NCBI GenBank assembly: GCA_964036045.1 | Contig: OZ038382.1 | Location: 82,373,918 to 82,437,917 of the forward strand | Length of the DNA stretch: 64,000 nucleotides | Direction: 5' to 3' | Source of the DNA: Eutreptiella sp. 'Long Island Sound 2002' | Taxonomy: Eukaryota > Euglenozoa > Euglenophyceae > Eutreptiales > Eutreptiaceae | Shown: positions 44,507 through 55,264 of the stretch, piece after piece | Layout of the letters: the number at the start of each line of letters is the position of its first letter | Position numbering within the stretch: position 1 is the first letter of the stretch | The notes under the pieces: generated by a model | Database searches by the model: none | Told to the model about the DNA's origin: nothing | The model's input: only the letters and a program-made list of their open reading frames with translations | Position numbers and translations under genes: made by a program

Positions 44507-44850
44507 CTAGGGTGGCATGGGCTGTCCCTTACCGTCCTGATAGACACTCTCTCCAGCCGGTAGGACGACCTTGTTTAAGGTCATGTTGGTCAACGAGACC
44601 ACCCAATGTGGGGTACTTTCCTCCTCGGTGCATCCCATAGGAACGACCAGCACTGCCTTGGAGCGGTCCTTGCGGATCTTCGCTACCGCCCTCGGAATGT
44701 CCCATCGAGGGCAATGGATCCACATCAAGCCCTGATGCGACCCCAGTGCTTCTTCCACGTGGAGTCCTGGGCGCTCCAGTACTTCTCATAAACCCGAAGA
44801 TGGGCGGAGGTTCCTGAGGAGAACGCATCCAGGGCCAGATCCGAAGCTCC
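44507..44850 (-). pseudogene. Element C MT-like domain
   Basis: The minus strand encodes LALDAFSSGTSAHLRVYE, KYWSAQDSTWKKHWG, then after a frame change near 44740 LMWIHCPRWDIPRAVAKI and KAVLVVPMGCTEEESTPHW. Layout: L-D-A-F, aromatic/dW spacer, W-I-x-x-P, helix, L-V-V-P. It is the same as in B and, more weakly, in A. The box equivalent to N-P-P-Y is H-C-P-R, so catalysis is unlikely. Confidence 0.55.
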
Positions 44851-45633
44851 CAGGTCCGCAACAACTCGGCTCGCCACTTCCGGTATTACGCCGTACTCCT
44901 GGTTTGCTGGCCCAGTTGGCTCAGTGTCCAGCGCGGCCACTTCGAGCTGATTGCGTTCCGGGTGGGTCCATTGGCATTCCACATGGTGCTCATGTGACGA
45001 TAGCCACAAGGGCTGGTCGTCCTGGTACAGGGTCATCGAGGCCTGGGCCGGGAGAACGCCGGAGTCTGTCTCCATCATGAAGTCGTACTGAACGATCATG
45101 TCCCAGTCCATCTTGGCCTCGTAGAAGCGACCGTGCAGGAGGATTTCCTTGCCGAGGTCTGGGCGGCTCAGCTCACGATGGTTCACGAACTGCAGCCCAA
45201 TGGCCGCTTCCTTCGTGCCTCCTACCATGTACTGGCCGTTCGCCACCTTCAGCCTGACAGGTTTCCGACTGTCGGTCAGACACTCTGGCGGAAGTAGGCC
45301 AGCCTTGACCAAGCTGGCCTGAGCTCCCGTGTCGACCAACACGTCGAAGACCTTTTCCACTTCCCCGCATAAGGCACGGACCTTAAGCTGCAACTGCCGC
45401 TCACGCCCCACTTGGCGCACGGCGTGCAAGCTCAGGATCTCCGGCCGTTCCAGAAGCTCAACAAGCGACTGGTGCAGGTCGTGGACAATGGGCTCAGGCT
45501 GCCCATCTGCAGCATCCAGCTGCGGTCCGGGTGATCCTCCGATACTCTCGGATAGATCTTGAAGTACATCAAACACATTCCTCGTCGCGAAGGATGGACG
45601 GATGCAAGGGTTCGTGCCTTCACTTGCCCTCAC
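44851..45633 (-). pseudogene. Element C aspartic protease
   Basis: Retropepsin domain with the active site VFDVLVDTGAQASLVKAGLL (about 45300-45350) and a following beta-rich region (VRLKVANGQYMVGGTKEAAI; EILLHGRFYEAKMDWDMIVQ; D-M-I-V-Q-Y-D at the second-loop position). The open frame runs on into the first half of the MT-like domain, showing they are one polyprotein. Confidence 0.85.
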
Positions 45634-45783
45634 CCCGCCACCGCGACTGTCGGGGGCCGGACCGGGCCTCTTGCCCGCGGCAATCCCTTTGTGCTTACAG
45701 ACTCCCGATTGGGATGGTGTGGCGCTTCCAACGACACCATCCTGCGACCGCCCTAGCTGGGGCCCTTGGCTGCAGGGGCTCCG

Positions 45784-46422
45784 CTAGGGGGCGTCAGTTG
45801 TGTTGGAAGTAGGGGTATTCCCCTCCGCGTCAACCTCGTTGACACCCTTCTTCCTCCTATTCCTAGGCTTCTTGTCCTTGTCCTTGTTCTGGTCGTTCTG
45901 GTTGTTCTCCTTGTTCTTGTTGTCCGACCTGGGGACCCAGTTCCTCTTGATCTCCTGGATCTCCTTGGCAAACTCGGTCCCCTGCGACATGAGCTTGGAG
46001 AGCTCGTCCTTGTCCACCTCCACTTTGGCCTCCCCAATACCCGCTGGTGCACGCTTCATCGACCCGTGCGCCTTCTTGTAGGCCTCCGTGTCGGCCTGGT
46101 GGGTGGGGCAGGTTCGGTGGTCACGGTTGAAGCCTTTCTTCCTCCCATAACACACGAAACAGCCCTGAGGGTGAGCTCGTATGAACTCTCCAAAGGATAG
46201 CGGAGGGTCGCCAATGCGGCGGGGATCTCTCTTCTCCTTCTTCTTCAAAACCCGGCTGCAGGGGCTTCCAGCTTCCCCGGTTGTTCCCCGCGCCTTTGTG
46301 GGCCACGAAGGCACAAACGGCCATCTCGGCAGGCTCATCGTCATCGTCATCGTCGACCAGAGCTTCATCGCCATCGGCTCCCGCTGGGTCCATGGCAGCT
46401 TCCCCGCCAGGCCCCTCGCCAA
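45784..46422 (-). pseudogene. Element C gag C-terminus with zinc-finger-like motif
   Basis: PPLSFGEFIRAHPQGCFVCY and then KKGFNRDHRTC give a C-x2-C-x10-H-x2-C cluster, a variant of the nucleocapsid knuckle with unusually long spacing. A Lys/Asp/Asn-rich tail (NKENNQNDQNKDKDKKPRNR) follows. Frameshift from the capsid frame near 46290. Confidence 0.7.
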
Positions 46423-48493
46423 CGTAGTTTACGTCGCGGTCGCCGGGCCTCAACCCGCGGGTGTTGTGGAGGTTCCGGTACTCCTTGAGTACTTCCTCTC
46501 CAACCCACTCCAGGATCTCGTCGCAGCTCATCCGCGCCGGGATGGCCTGCAGACGGATGGTCTGGCCGCTCACGTCACACTCGTCAAGGCACCACATTGT
46601 GGTCTTCTCGCGATCGCCCGAGACAGTGATGAGGAGAGCGTTCCGCAGGGAGTGCCGTTTGACATCCCGGGCCACGTTCTTCCTCGTCCAAGCCACCACG
46701 TTCGTATGATACTCTTTGGGGAGCATCATCTTGACCGTCTGGTTGGACTTGGCCCGCTTGGCTTCCTCCTTAGTGACCCTCCTGATCCATGCTTCCGGCA
46801 GCATGGAGAGCAGGCGAGCCTGCTCGTCACCGTCGTTCCAGTCCTCCACGTTACGGCGGAAGAGGGTGTATTGCCCTCAGAAGTCTCGCCAGTCCCGTAG
46901 GCGGATCTCCGGTCCATCATGCTGAAGCTTGATGGACTTCCACCGCTTGGCAGCCACCTGCGGAGCGTCCACCCGCTCCTGCTCGTTGAGCCACTTCTTG
47001 GCTTCCTTGAGGGTCTAGATCTTCCCCTCCTTGGTTGCCACGAAGTATGGCTCTTGGAGCACTTTCGGCAGGCGGTACCTGAACCGTCTGAAGACCTATT
47101 TCTCCGCATCTGCGGGATCCATGTCTTCAGTAACGGTCACCCCCCAATCGTCCAGCTTCTCCAAGAAGCGGTCGAGGTTGGAGGGGTTGCCATCGTACAT
47201 GGGGGGCTTGATGTCCTTCAAGTCTTCCCACACGGCGGCATCTTCGGCCTTAGAGACCATGAACGCCGGCCGCGAGGTCGACCGAGGTTCCAATTGGTCT
47301 CTCCCACGGACTCCCACGGCTGCCACTTCCATCTCCTCTCCGGTATCGGCGTGGCCACGCCGTGGTTTCTCCATGTACGCTGAACCTAGATGTTCACGCC
47401 GTACTCCTTCCATGTATGCCTCCTCATCACGGCGCCGGCAGCTGCGTTCAGCAGCCTCCCGTCGTACACCACGCAGCAGGCTGATGTCGAACTCCTCCAG
47501 GTCCAGGTCCAGGTCCTCACCTCCTCCGGGGACCTCATCCCTGAGTCCACCATAACGTCCACCAGCCATTGGGATTGGCTCCGGGGCTGGTGCGGGGCGC
47601 CGGGGGCGTACCGGTGTCCGCAGTGGAGCACGGCGGTTGCGGTACTCCGCGCTGAGCCACTCATCACGCCAATCCTCACTGCCGCTGCCGGGCGGCACGC
47701 GCTCGTTGCGGCGGCCCGCGCTGTGGTGAGAGGGGGCGGTGAGAGAGGGGGCACTGGCGCTGGGGCAACTCCTGGGGGCTCCGCGAGGGGCGTGGGGTCT
47801 GCCTGGACCTGGTCCGGGTCCCCAGCCGTCGTCCGATGAGCCAGAGTCCAGGGGTGTGTGGTCGCGTCCGACGCTCCCACGGGCTTCCAGCGCGTCCAGC
47901 CTCTGCTGCAGGCCGCTGATGACCTTGTTCAGCGACCTGGTCTCGCCCCTGGCGATGTCCAGCAGCTTCTGAGTGGCAGTGGCGAAGCTGGCGCTCTTGA
48001 CCCTCTCCATCTTGGCGATGTCCAGCTCTCTCCGTCCGCGCGCGGCGACCCTGGCGATGCGAGTCATCTCGCCCTTGCCCGTGTCTACCTCGGGCTCGAG
48101 GTACTGGACCCTCCTGCGGAGGTAGACGATCCACAGCCGGGTGGCATCCGGGTCGCCTGGTGGGTCGTCGGGGTCCCCAGGGGGTCCTCCAGGAGAGCCT
48201 CCGCCGGGTCCGCCCGGTCCAGGGGGTCCTCCCCCGCCCGGTGGTCCGCCTCCAGGGGGTCCCCTTGGTGGGCGTCCTCCAGGGGGTCCTGATGGTCCTC
48301 CGCCAGGGGGTCCTGGTGGGTCCGAGGATGGGGGCTTCTTCGTGTAGTCGAAGTCCATGTCATCATCCTCGTCCATTTTGCCCCACCTGGGCGTCTCGGT
48401 CTCGGAAGACTCCGAGCTCCGGTAGGGAGGAGGGGGATTCTCGTCCTCACCTTCTGGCTCCATGAAAACGTCTCTGCCTCCTCCGCCAGCCAC
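46121..48493 (-). pseudogene. Element C gag: collagen-like Pro/Gly region, coiled coil and capsid
   Basis: One frame with three internal stops (TAG at 47096-47098, TAG at 47015-47017, TGA near 46876). It has an acidic N-part, about 70 residues of PPGGGP-type Pro/Gly repeats (48150-48340), a helical region (RELDIAKMERVKSASFATA; LNKVISGLQQRLDALEARG), an acidic/aromatic segment and a capsid-like domain (PPMYDGNPSNLDRFLEKLDD; RLLSMLPEAWIRRVTKEEAK; LDECDVSGQTIRLQAIP). The Gly/Pro block is not usual in gag. Confidence 0.75.
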
Positions 48494-49873
48494 TCCTCGG
48501 CGATGTCGGCGGCCTCGTTCATCCCCGTCGCTGGCGGTGAAGAAGGGGTCGCTGTCTTGGGGGTGTCTGCCTGCTGGCCTCCGTGGCCTCTCCGGGGTCT
48601 TGCCCTTACCCTTCCTCCGTCAGTAGGCAGTGGGGCCACTGCGCCCTCTCCTGCCCGTGTCGGCCTGGTCCCGCGCATCTTGGAGGAGGCGTCCCCTTCG
48701 AAAGGCTTATGAAGGGTCTCCACTCGTGATCCTCCCGGGGGAGTCTCGCGGCGGAGTTTGGCCTCTGCCTCCTCCATTGTGTCGCCCTTCAGCTTCCTCC
48801 CGGGCACGAGCCGCTTTGGCTTCCCGGGCCTGCTGCAGCCGAGCCTTCTCTGCTTCCAACGCCGCCACCTCCGCCTCCGTCTTGGCCCTCTCCTCAGCGA
48901 CCTTCCGTCGCGCGGCCTCGATGGCGTCCTTCTTGGCAGCGTCCGCCTGGGCCTTAGCCGTTGCTTCGGCGTGGGCCCTTTTCTCCGCCTCCTTCTCTGC
49001 CCTCTCTTGGGCCAGCGCCTCTTCCAGCGCCTTCACCTCAGCCTCCTTGCAGGCAATGGCCTCCTGCGTCAGGCGGGCTTCCTCGTCGGCTGCCGCCACC
49101 AAACCTTTGACCTGACAGGCGCGCGCCACATCCCTTTGGTCGGGAGCGACGCTGCTGCTGGAGCTGCCCTGGTCGGCCGGCATCCTCCCGCGGTGGGCCG
49201 ACTCCACGTCGCTGCTGGGGCCTGACTTCCTCAGGTGCAGCTGACGGGGCTTGGCCTTGGCAGGCTTGGCGACTTGGAGGAAGTCACCAAGGGTGGTGTC
49301 GCCGGGGTGGTGACCGCCACTGGCCTGTTGAGGGCTCGGGGCTGGGGTTCCGCCCTTGGCGCCTTGGGCGGCTTCGGCGGCCAGGGATTCCTGGTACTCC
49401 CGCCACTTCCGGTCCCGCTTCCTGTCCCCGGCGGACCGCTTCTCCTTCCCCGGAGACGCGCTGCTGCTGCTGCCCTGCAGCCTGTGCTCGCTCCCTGGTT
49501 CCAGGACGTTCTTCTCGATCACGCCCCACATGGAGACGTTGATCGAGGCGCCCGACGGGTACTCGTTGGGCTTCTCGTCCTCCTCAATCCCGTCGGGGCG
49601 CAGCCCTTCGCCGGGCCTGTCCGGCCGGGTCCAGACCCTACAGCGCCTCTGCTGGAAGCAGAAGGCAAACCCTTCCACCCGCAGCCAGTCTTCGACCGCC
49701 TGCAGGCGGTCCGGGCCCATGTCCTGGCGGAGCTCGAAGCTCCCGGGCATGCCGCCTTCGCACTGCGGGTGGCTGTGGCGGTAGTGCTGGTCCCAAACCA
49801 ACCCACGCAGTAGGCGCACTGCACTGGGGTGGGGCCGCGGCCACGTCTTGCCCGCTTCTTGCCAGTTTACCAT
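48494..49873 (-). pseudogene. Element C gag N-terminal region with long coiled coil
   Basis: The frame 48707-49873 starts MVNWQEAGKTWPRPHPSAV; coding-like sequence may extend upstream of it. A folded-looking N-terminal segment (LRQDMGPDRLQAVEDWLRVE) with Cys residues is followed by a Ser/Lys-rich linker and about 120 residues of heptad-rich Ala/Glu/Lys coiled coil (KALEEALAQERAEKEAEKRA and on). A frameshift near 48700 leads to a frame ending ADIAEEWLAEEAE before the Pro/Gly region. It is a likely multimerisation domain. No homologue recognised by eye. Confidence 0.65.
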
Positions 49874-51182
49874 GGCAGCGGGGGGCGTACTTGGTCTTGA
49901 AGTCCTTGGTGGGCTCTCGTCCCGCTCAACAGACTGGTCCTGGTGGTGGTTGTTGGAGCGGTTGACGTAGCACTGGACTGGGAGTGCAGCCGGTGCTGGT
50001 TGGCCGGTGGTTGTGGAGGTGGTTGACGCGCCTGGGTGTGCGGCCTTGCTGGTCGGCCGATAGGACTCGTTGATGAAGGAGGCTTGGTCTGTCCACCTCC
50101 TTCACGGTCGCGGCGCTTCCGTGGTCGCTCAGGTCGATGCTCTGGGCGACGCTGCGGGCCGCTGCGCTGCGCTGCAAGCTGCGAGCTGCGAGCTGCTGCG
50201 CCGCGCTGCTCGGGGTTGGTGGCCCCGAGTGTCACGCGAGGGATGGGTAACCCCGCGGCGGTGAAACGCTTTTGACGCGTTCCCGTGGGGGGCCTGGCCA
50301 CAGGACCCTGCGTGGACACGCACAAGTGAGAAGGCAGGCAAAGCACTACGCTCACAGGGGCATCATTGCGCTCGTGTCATGTGACAAAGCGGTTCAGGAT
50401 CCTTGCCACTCTGAAACAAGGGAACAAAAGAATGTACAGCAAGACATCAGGATATGTACACATGGGGTTGAGACTGGACCCGGGTAAGGGCATCACAGGA
50501 CAATAGACACTCAGTCCCAACTCATATCCCAATCCCAGGTCCAACCCTCCCAGTGGCTGGTAGGGGTGGGGGCTCAAACAAACCCCATGGCCTGCTGAGT
50601 CCGGACCCTGAAACCCTGCCAATAGGGGAGGTGTCCCGCCCAGCTACAGGCGAGTTACTGGGAACAAAGGGACTGTCAGGCCGACTGACAGTAGCTCCCT
50701 ATGCTCTTCCAACGGCGGGTCCCAACTCGTTTCTGGGCCAGAGATATGGCCCCGCCCTTATCCCCTAGGAGTTGGTAGCTGAAAATGGGCTGTTTCAGCC
50801 CAAGCTGATATTAGCTCAAAAACCTCCAGAGATGACCCCTCGTCTCGACCAGCCAGAGGTGGGGACGAGGCAGCAGACCCTATGCCTATCGAGTATGAAC
50901 TTGCTGGAGCCCTCACCCAACCTGGTTCCCTCTGAGGTCTCGGCATCAGGGCACCACGGGTTCGTCGAGTGGGGTCATGATGCCAAAATCACCAAAATTG
51001 GCATCATCCTCACGCGTGGCTTGCCCGGCCAGGGCAAGGCCAATGACCCACAGGATGGGAGGCAGGACCTAGGACTGCGATCTGAGTGTACGACTTGGAA
51101 TTGGGTCCGGGCTCCCTGTGGGCAAAGAGATATGGGGCCGCCAATTGACCACACGGGGGGGGTGAAATTGGGGTCCCAAAAG
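49874..51182. other. 5' region of element C, no supported gene
   Basis: 49874-50290 may extend the gag frame on the minus strand (Ser/Thr/Pro-rich). It includes short tandem GCTGCGAGCT-like repeats near 50170-50200. From 50291 to 51182 I see no coding region, PBS or LTR end that I can support. Confidence 0.4.
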
Positions 51183-53206
51183 GGGGTCATTTTCGCTGCT
51201 TGAGATGAGCCAAAATTCGGGGGTGCGCCCACTAGTATATCTCCACGCCGGCTTGGAGATCGGATCCACCATTCCATACCCGACCCACCGGGAGTTTAAC
51301 GAAGACTCCCATTGCCTTTTGCTCTCAAAGATCTCCATGCCACTCGGCGTGGTGACAATCCCAATTGGGTCCACAAATGCCAAAATGGCAAAATTGCCCA
51401 CACCCCTTTTGGGCTAGCACCCTAACGAAGGTTGCTCCGCTTCGCCCACGTGGTGTATGAACCATGGGGACCAATGTCCATAACACCCATGTCATATATG
51501 GTCCATTGGTCCATGAGTCCGGCGTGCACGAGGGTGCTGAACATGGTGCACGGCGGGCAGAAAATGTGGAAAATTGCCCAAAATGGCCGAAGATGTGCAC
51601 ACTCATGGTTGGGGCAAATGAGGCACATGCCCGACTTGGACCGGTGTGTGCCATAGGATTGATATCAAGTCATATGTGTCCAACATATCTTTTGGGCGTC
51701 GCCCAACTCCTCCAGTTTCAGCAATGGCAGGGTCGCCAAGTGAGCCCATGATTTGGGATGGTCCCAAATCGCCAACATGGTGGCCACGGTACGCCAAGCC
51801 CAAGAGGAGTTATCCGCAGGGTCCAAGATATGTTGGGCACCGAAGTATGTACCCCACTAACATACTTGAGTCATGATGTCAATCAGGCGCAACGTTGAGA
51901 TACACGGTCGCCACTTGACATCATGACGGGCAAAGAACAGCAATATTGGCGAAAAAACACCCAAAAGTGCCTTGAAAGGCGCACAAATATATTATAATAT
52001 CTTCGGCTTGGATTGAGTAATCGACCAATCCCTCTAAACACAATGACTTGACACCAATGACCTCTGACTCCACTTATGTGCTCCACTTGGGGCGCTTTGG
52101 AAGGTCGCGCGCGCTGCCTCCCAAGTGGGCACATGCAAGAATGAAATATTTCAAATAAAACACACCTTGCTCGCAACGCATCGCTTTGAGAGCGCTCCAC
52201 AAGCGTCCCTTCACGAAGGTTAGGCTTGCGAGTGTTGGTTGTGAGTACAATGAGGGGCCTCGTGCGGTATGGGGTCCATTGGCGGGTTTGTCTCAGAATG
52301 GTGCACCCGCCAAATGGGCACGCCATATGACACCAAAAATGGCATACAACCCTACCCACGCCTTCTACAGCCAACTTAGTGGCCTAGAATCAAAGTATGC
52401 GTATATTCTAATGTAACCTTTGTCCCTTAACACGCATGCAAGTGCTTTGGTCGAAAATCGACCTCCTTTCGGAAACCCGAGTTTTAGCATGCACGCCAAA
52501 TATATTGCCAATGTATATATGGAGATCGGATATGCACTATCCGGGGAAGACAAGTGATATGCCCCGGATGTAGAGGCAAGCAAGGGTGGGACAAACGCCA
52601 ACTCAACATACTTCTACACGTACTTGGACGCCAAGTACGTGAAAAAGCGCACTTCTTGGAGAACACTCAAAATGAATAACCCTTTGGGCCTATTGAGTTG
52701 GGATCCTTTGGCCTCATCCTATGACTATGGGGGGCAAAACCTCATACACAGTGCCTACGAGGCACGCTAGTTCACCCTTGGCCGCTTGAACGCTCGTAAC
52801 CCTTGTTATTCCACTTTGGGGTTCAAAGCGCCTTCGGTGGCCCAGATTTACTGGGAAAAATCTGGGACGCGATCCGTTATATCAAGGAAAAAATTGCGGA
52901 TCACTCAGAGACTGTTTCAGTCTTAACTTCGAGAGAAATCGTATTACAGAATAATCTAATGCAGTCCACGGAACAGGCGACGACGGGTGGCGCGACTGCA
53001 GCGATTTCACAACAAATGGAACTCGCGGTCAAATCGGGTATTTCACCGATTTCTGACCGGTAATTGCCTAAGACAATAAAGTTATGGTAAATCTACATTG
53101 ATTCAATGGTTAAGGATCGGATTCCAAATCCCGCGGATTAGAGAACAGGGATATCCCGCTGACAGCCGGTGTCAACGGCTTCCGCACGGGAGTGACGGCT
53201 CACAGG
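51183..53206. repeat. 2.0-kb long direct repeat, copy 2
   Basis: Second copy of 37332-39334, same orientation, with small indels (for example an extra 15-18 bp near 51745). It sits between elements C and A2 and could be the 3' LTR of A2, a solo LTR, or a partner of copy 1 flanking element C. Flanks differ completely from copy 1. Confidence 0.6.
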
Positions 53207-53491
53207 GCCAGGTTCATCAGGTGCTGGCATTGCTGGTGCCTCAGGAACCGTCCTCACGTCGGTGTCCTCCTCATATTCGCCCTTCTTGCTTATATATGAC
53301 AGATTTTGGTTCACTGGATATACGGCACCGGGGTGCTGCCGGTACGCAGAGACTGTCTGCCTCTTGCTACCAGAAGGTTTTATAGTGATTTCAACAGTGT
53401 CTGTTTGTAGTGCCTCTCCTGTCGCTTGCTGCTGGTGTAGGGTTCCTGCTGCTTGTTTTTGATGAGAAAATGGTTTATTGTGGAAATACAA
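53207..53491 (-). pseudogene. Short coding-like fragment, unknown
   Basis: The minus-strand open frame of 117 residues is native only for the part from 53207 rightwards. TDTVEITIKPSGSKRQTVSA and LSYISKKGEYEEDTDVRTVP have ordinary protein composition and could be a C-terminal exon or retroelement tail. Nothing recognised. Confidence 0.25.
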
Positions 53492-53804
53492 CCAATCCAG
53501 GATAATCCAAGCCAGAGATAAGCAAGTAGAAGAAGATCAGGATCAAAGCATCAAGGGCTGCGGTCACAAAGAGTTAGATAAAGACAACTATCAACAATAG
53601 ACCACAGCAATTAGCATACATTGCAACTCAGGATGAAATATTTTACATGTTTGAGAAAAACTGATTGGAAAACTGCCCCAAGGGCTCACTCTCATCCATA
53701 GTGCCATCTTGGGATGTGCACTCTTCCTTTTTGGGTCCCATAGGTGCTGAGGTGGCATGGCTTGTGGCGATGAGGTCACTGCCATGTCACATGGGATAAT
53801 CCTA
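53492..53804 (-). other. Probable SINE body
   Basis: AT-rich sequence downstream (minus strand) of the tRNA-like head, no ORF of note. A minus-strand AATAAA lies near 53472. Extent uncertain. Confidence 0.3.
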
Positions 53805-53893
53805 CTTAGCTAGGCTGACTGGGAATTGAACCCAGGACCTCTCAAAAAGAGGTGCCCCAGCCTACTAGGGTGCATACCACTAGGATAGCTAAG
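53805..53893 (-). ncRNA. tRNA-like sequence, likely head of a tRNA-derived SINE
   Basis: On the minus strand an 8-bp complementary pair (CTTAGCTA/TAGCTAAG) closes a structure holding an A-box-like AGTGGTATGCA (53871-53881), a hairpin ACCTC-TTTTTGA-GAGGT that looks like an anticodon arm with TTT at the anticodon (Lys-like), and a perfect T-arm CTGGG-TTCAATT-CCCAG containing the B box GGTTCAATTCC (53822-53832). The spacing between D and anticodon arms is too long for a functional tRNA, so a pol III SINE head or tRNA pseudogene fits better. Confidence 0.55.
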
Positions 53894-54148
53894 AATTCAT
53901 GAGAAAACATAGATAAATTCATAGGCTCTGCCTTCAGTATATCAGTGCCTCAGCAACCAAGGAAAAGATGTTTTATAGCTTATAGCTTGGGGATTAAGGG
54001 GTCCACACAACATCCTGATTTGGTGTCTGGTTCCATAGGTCAAAATGTGTTATCACCCATTTTGGTTGGGCCAATACTAAGATAAAAATGCAAGAGTGCT
54101 TAGAGCACCTCTAATACAACTAACGTATACCCTAAAGCATTGGAAAAG
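53894..54148. other. AT-rich sequence, no gene
   Basis: No supported feature. It forms the junction where A2 pol is truncated (A2 similarity starts at about 54149). Confidence 0.4.
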
Positions 54149-55197
54149 CACTTTTTCTTACTCTTGGCCTTCTCAGGTGGGGGACCTTTCTGGAAAGGGT
54201 GGACCGGCTCTTGGTCGCACGGGCAGACCACAGGGTTACTTCCCAATAGTCTTGCCTGAGAGGAGAGCATCAGCATACCCGCGAGCAACTCCTGCTCATA
54301 GGTGGAATAGTTCTCCCTGACCTGGTTCCCTTTCCAGTTCCAGTGGCCCAGGAGTACTAGGACCCACTTGCCGTCAGGATAGCTGTACTTGAGAGTTCCA
54401 TCTCGGTTGAGACCTTCAGTCCCCCATTGGGAAATGGCCGAGTCGAACTCCTCCTTCTCTAGTGCTTGCCATTGGAACAACATCCCACCACCGCCCACAT
54501 TGCTGGCGTCGGTCACCAGTAAAATCTCACCTTGTTCTCTAGGCACGCCCAAGCACTTAGTGTTGGCCACCTTGTCTTTGAGATCGTCAAACACTTGTTG
54601 CTCTTGTGGACCCCAGCGCCAAGTAGTACTCTTCTTGATCAAGTCCGTCAGAATGGCGCTGGTGTAGGTGAGGTTCTTGATATGGCGGCGGTAGAAGTTG
54701 CACGCCCCAATGAAACTGCGTACATCATGGAGGCCTTTCTTGGGGTCTTCATGTTGTACTTTAGCGTCCATCAGGGGTTTGGCCTTAAAGACCGCTGGGG
54801 TCCACCACCCATAGCCAACGTGAAACCCCAGGTACTGCATGGTCTTCTGCATGAACTCACACTTCTCCAGCTTGAGTCGTGTGTGGTTCTCCTGGCAGAC
54901 CGCAAAGAACTCACCAAAGAGGATTAGGTGATCCTCCTGGGTATTTGTCCGGAGGCATACATCGTTGATGTGCGCCTCCATCTGGGCCCCACGGGATATG
55001 AGTTCTTTCACCTTGGGTCTGCGTCGTAGGATGGACAGGATCTTGTTCATCAGCTCTCGGAATAGAGACAATGCGTTGGCCACGCCAAAGGGCATGACCT
55101 TCCACTTGAACACCCTCTGCTGACGGGTGATGAAGGCGAGTAGTTCCTTGGCGTTGGGCGTCAGGTCCACCTGCCAGAATCCACTTCTCTTTTCCAT
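54149..55197 (-). pseudogene. Gypsy A2 RT palm/thumb and RNase H (truncated)
   Basis: RT: SGFWQVDLTPNAKELLAF, FKWKVMPFGVANALSLF, catalytic box AHINDVCLRT where the first Asp is Asn, thumb DVRSFIGACNFYRRHI. RNase H: VTDASNVGGGGMLFQWQ, YSTYEQELLAGML, CDQEPV. It lacks the RNase H end, integrase and chromodomain because the sequence stops at 54149. The D-to-N change would inactivate RT. Confidence 0.88.
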
Positions 55198-55264
55198 CTT
55201 GGTCTCGTAGCGACAGGAGGCTATCTACTCAATGACTCCATATTCGGAATGGACCATGAGTTGT

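Noticed and set aside
47390-47880. Overlapping open frames on both strands in C gag
   Set aside because: Shadows of the gag frame in GC-rich DNA.
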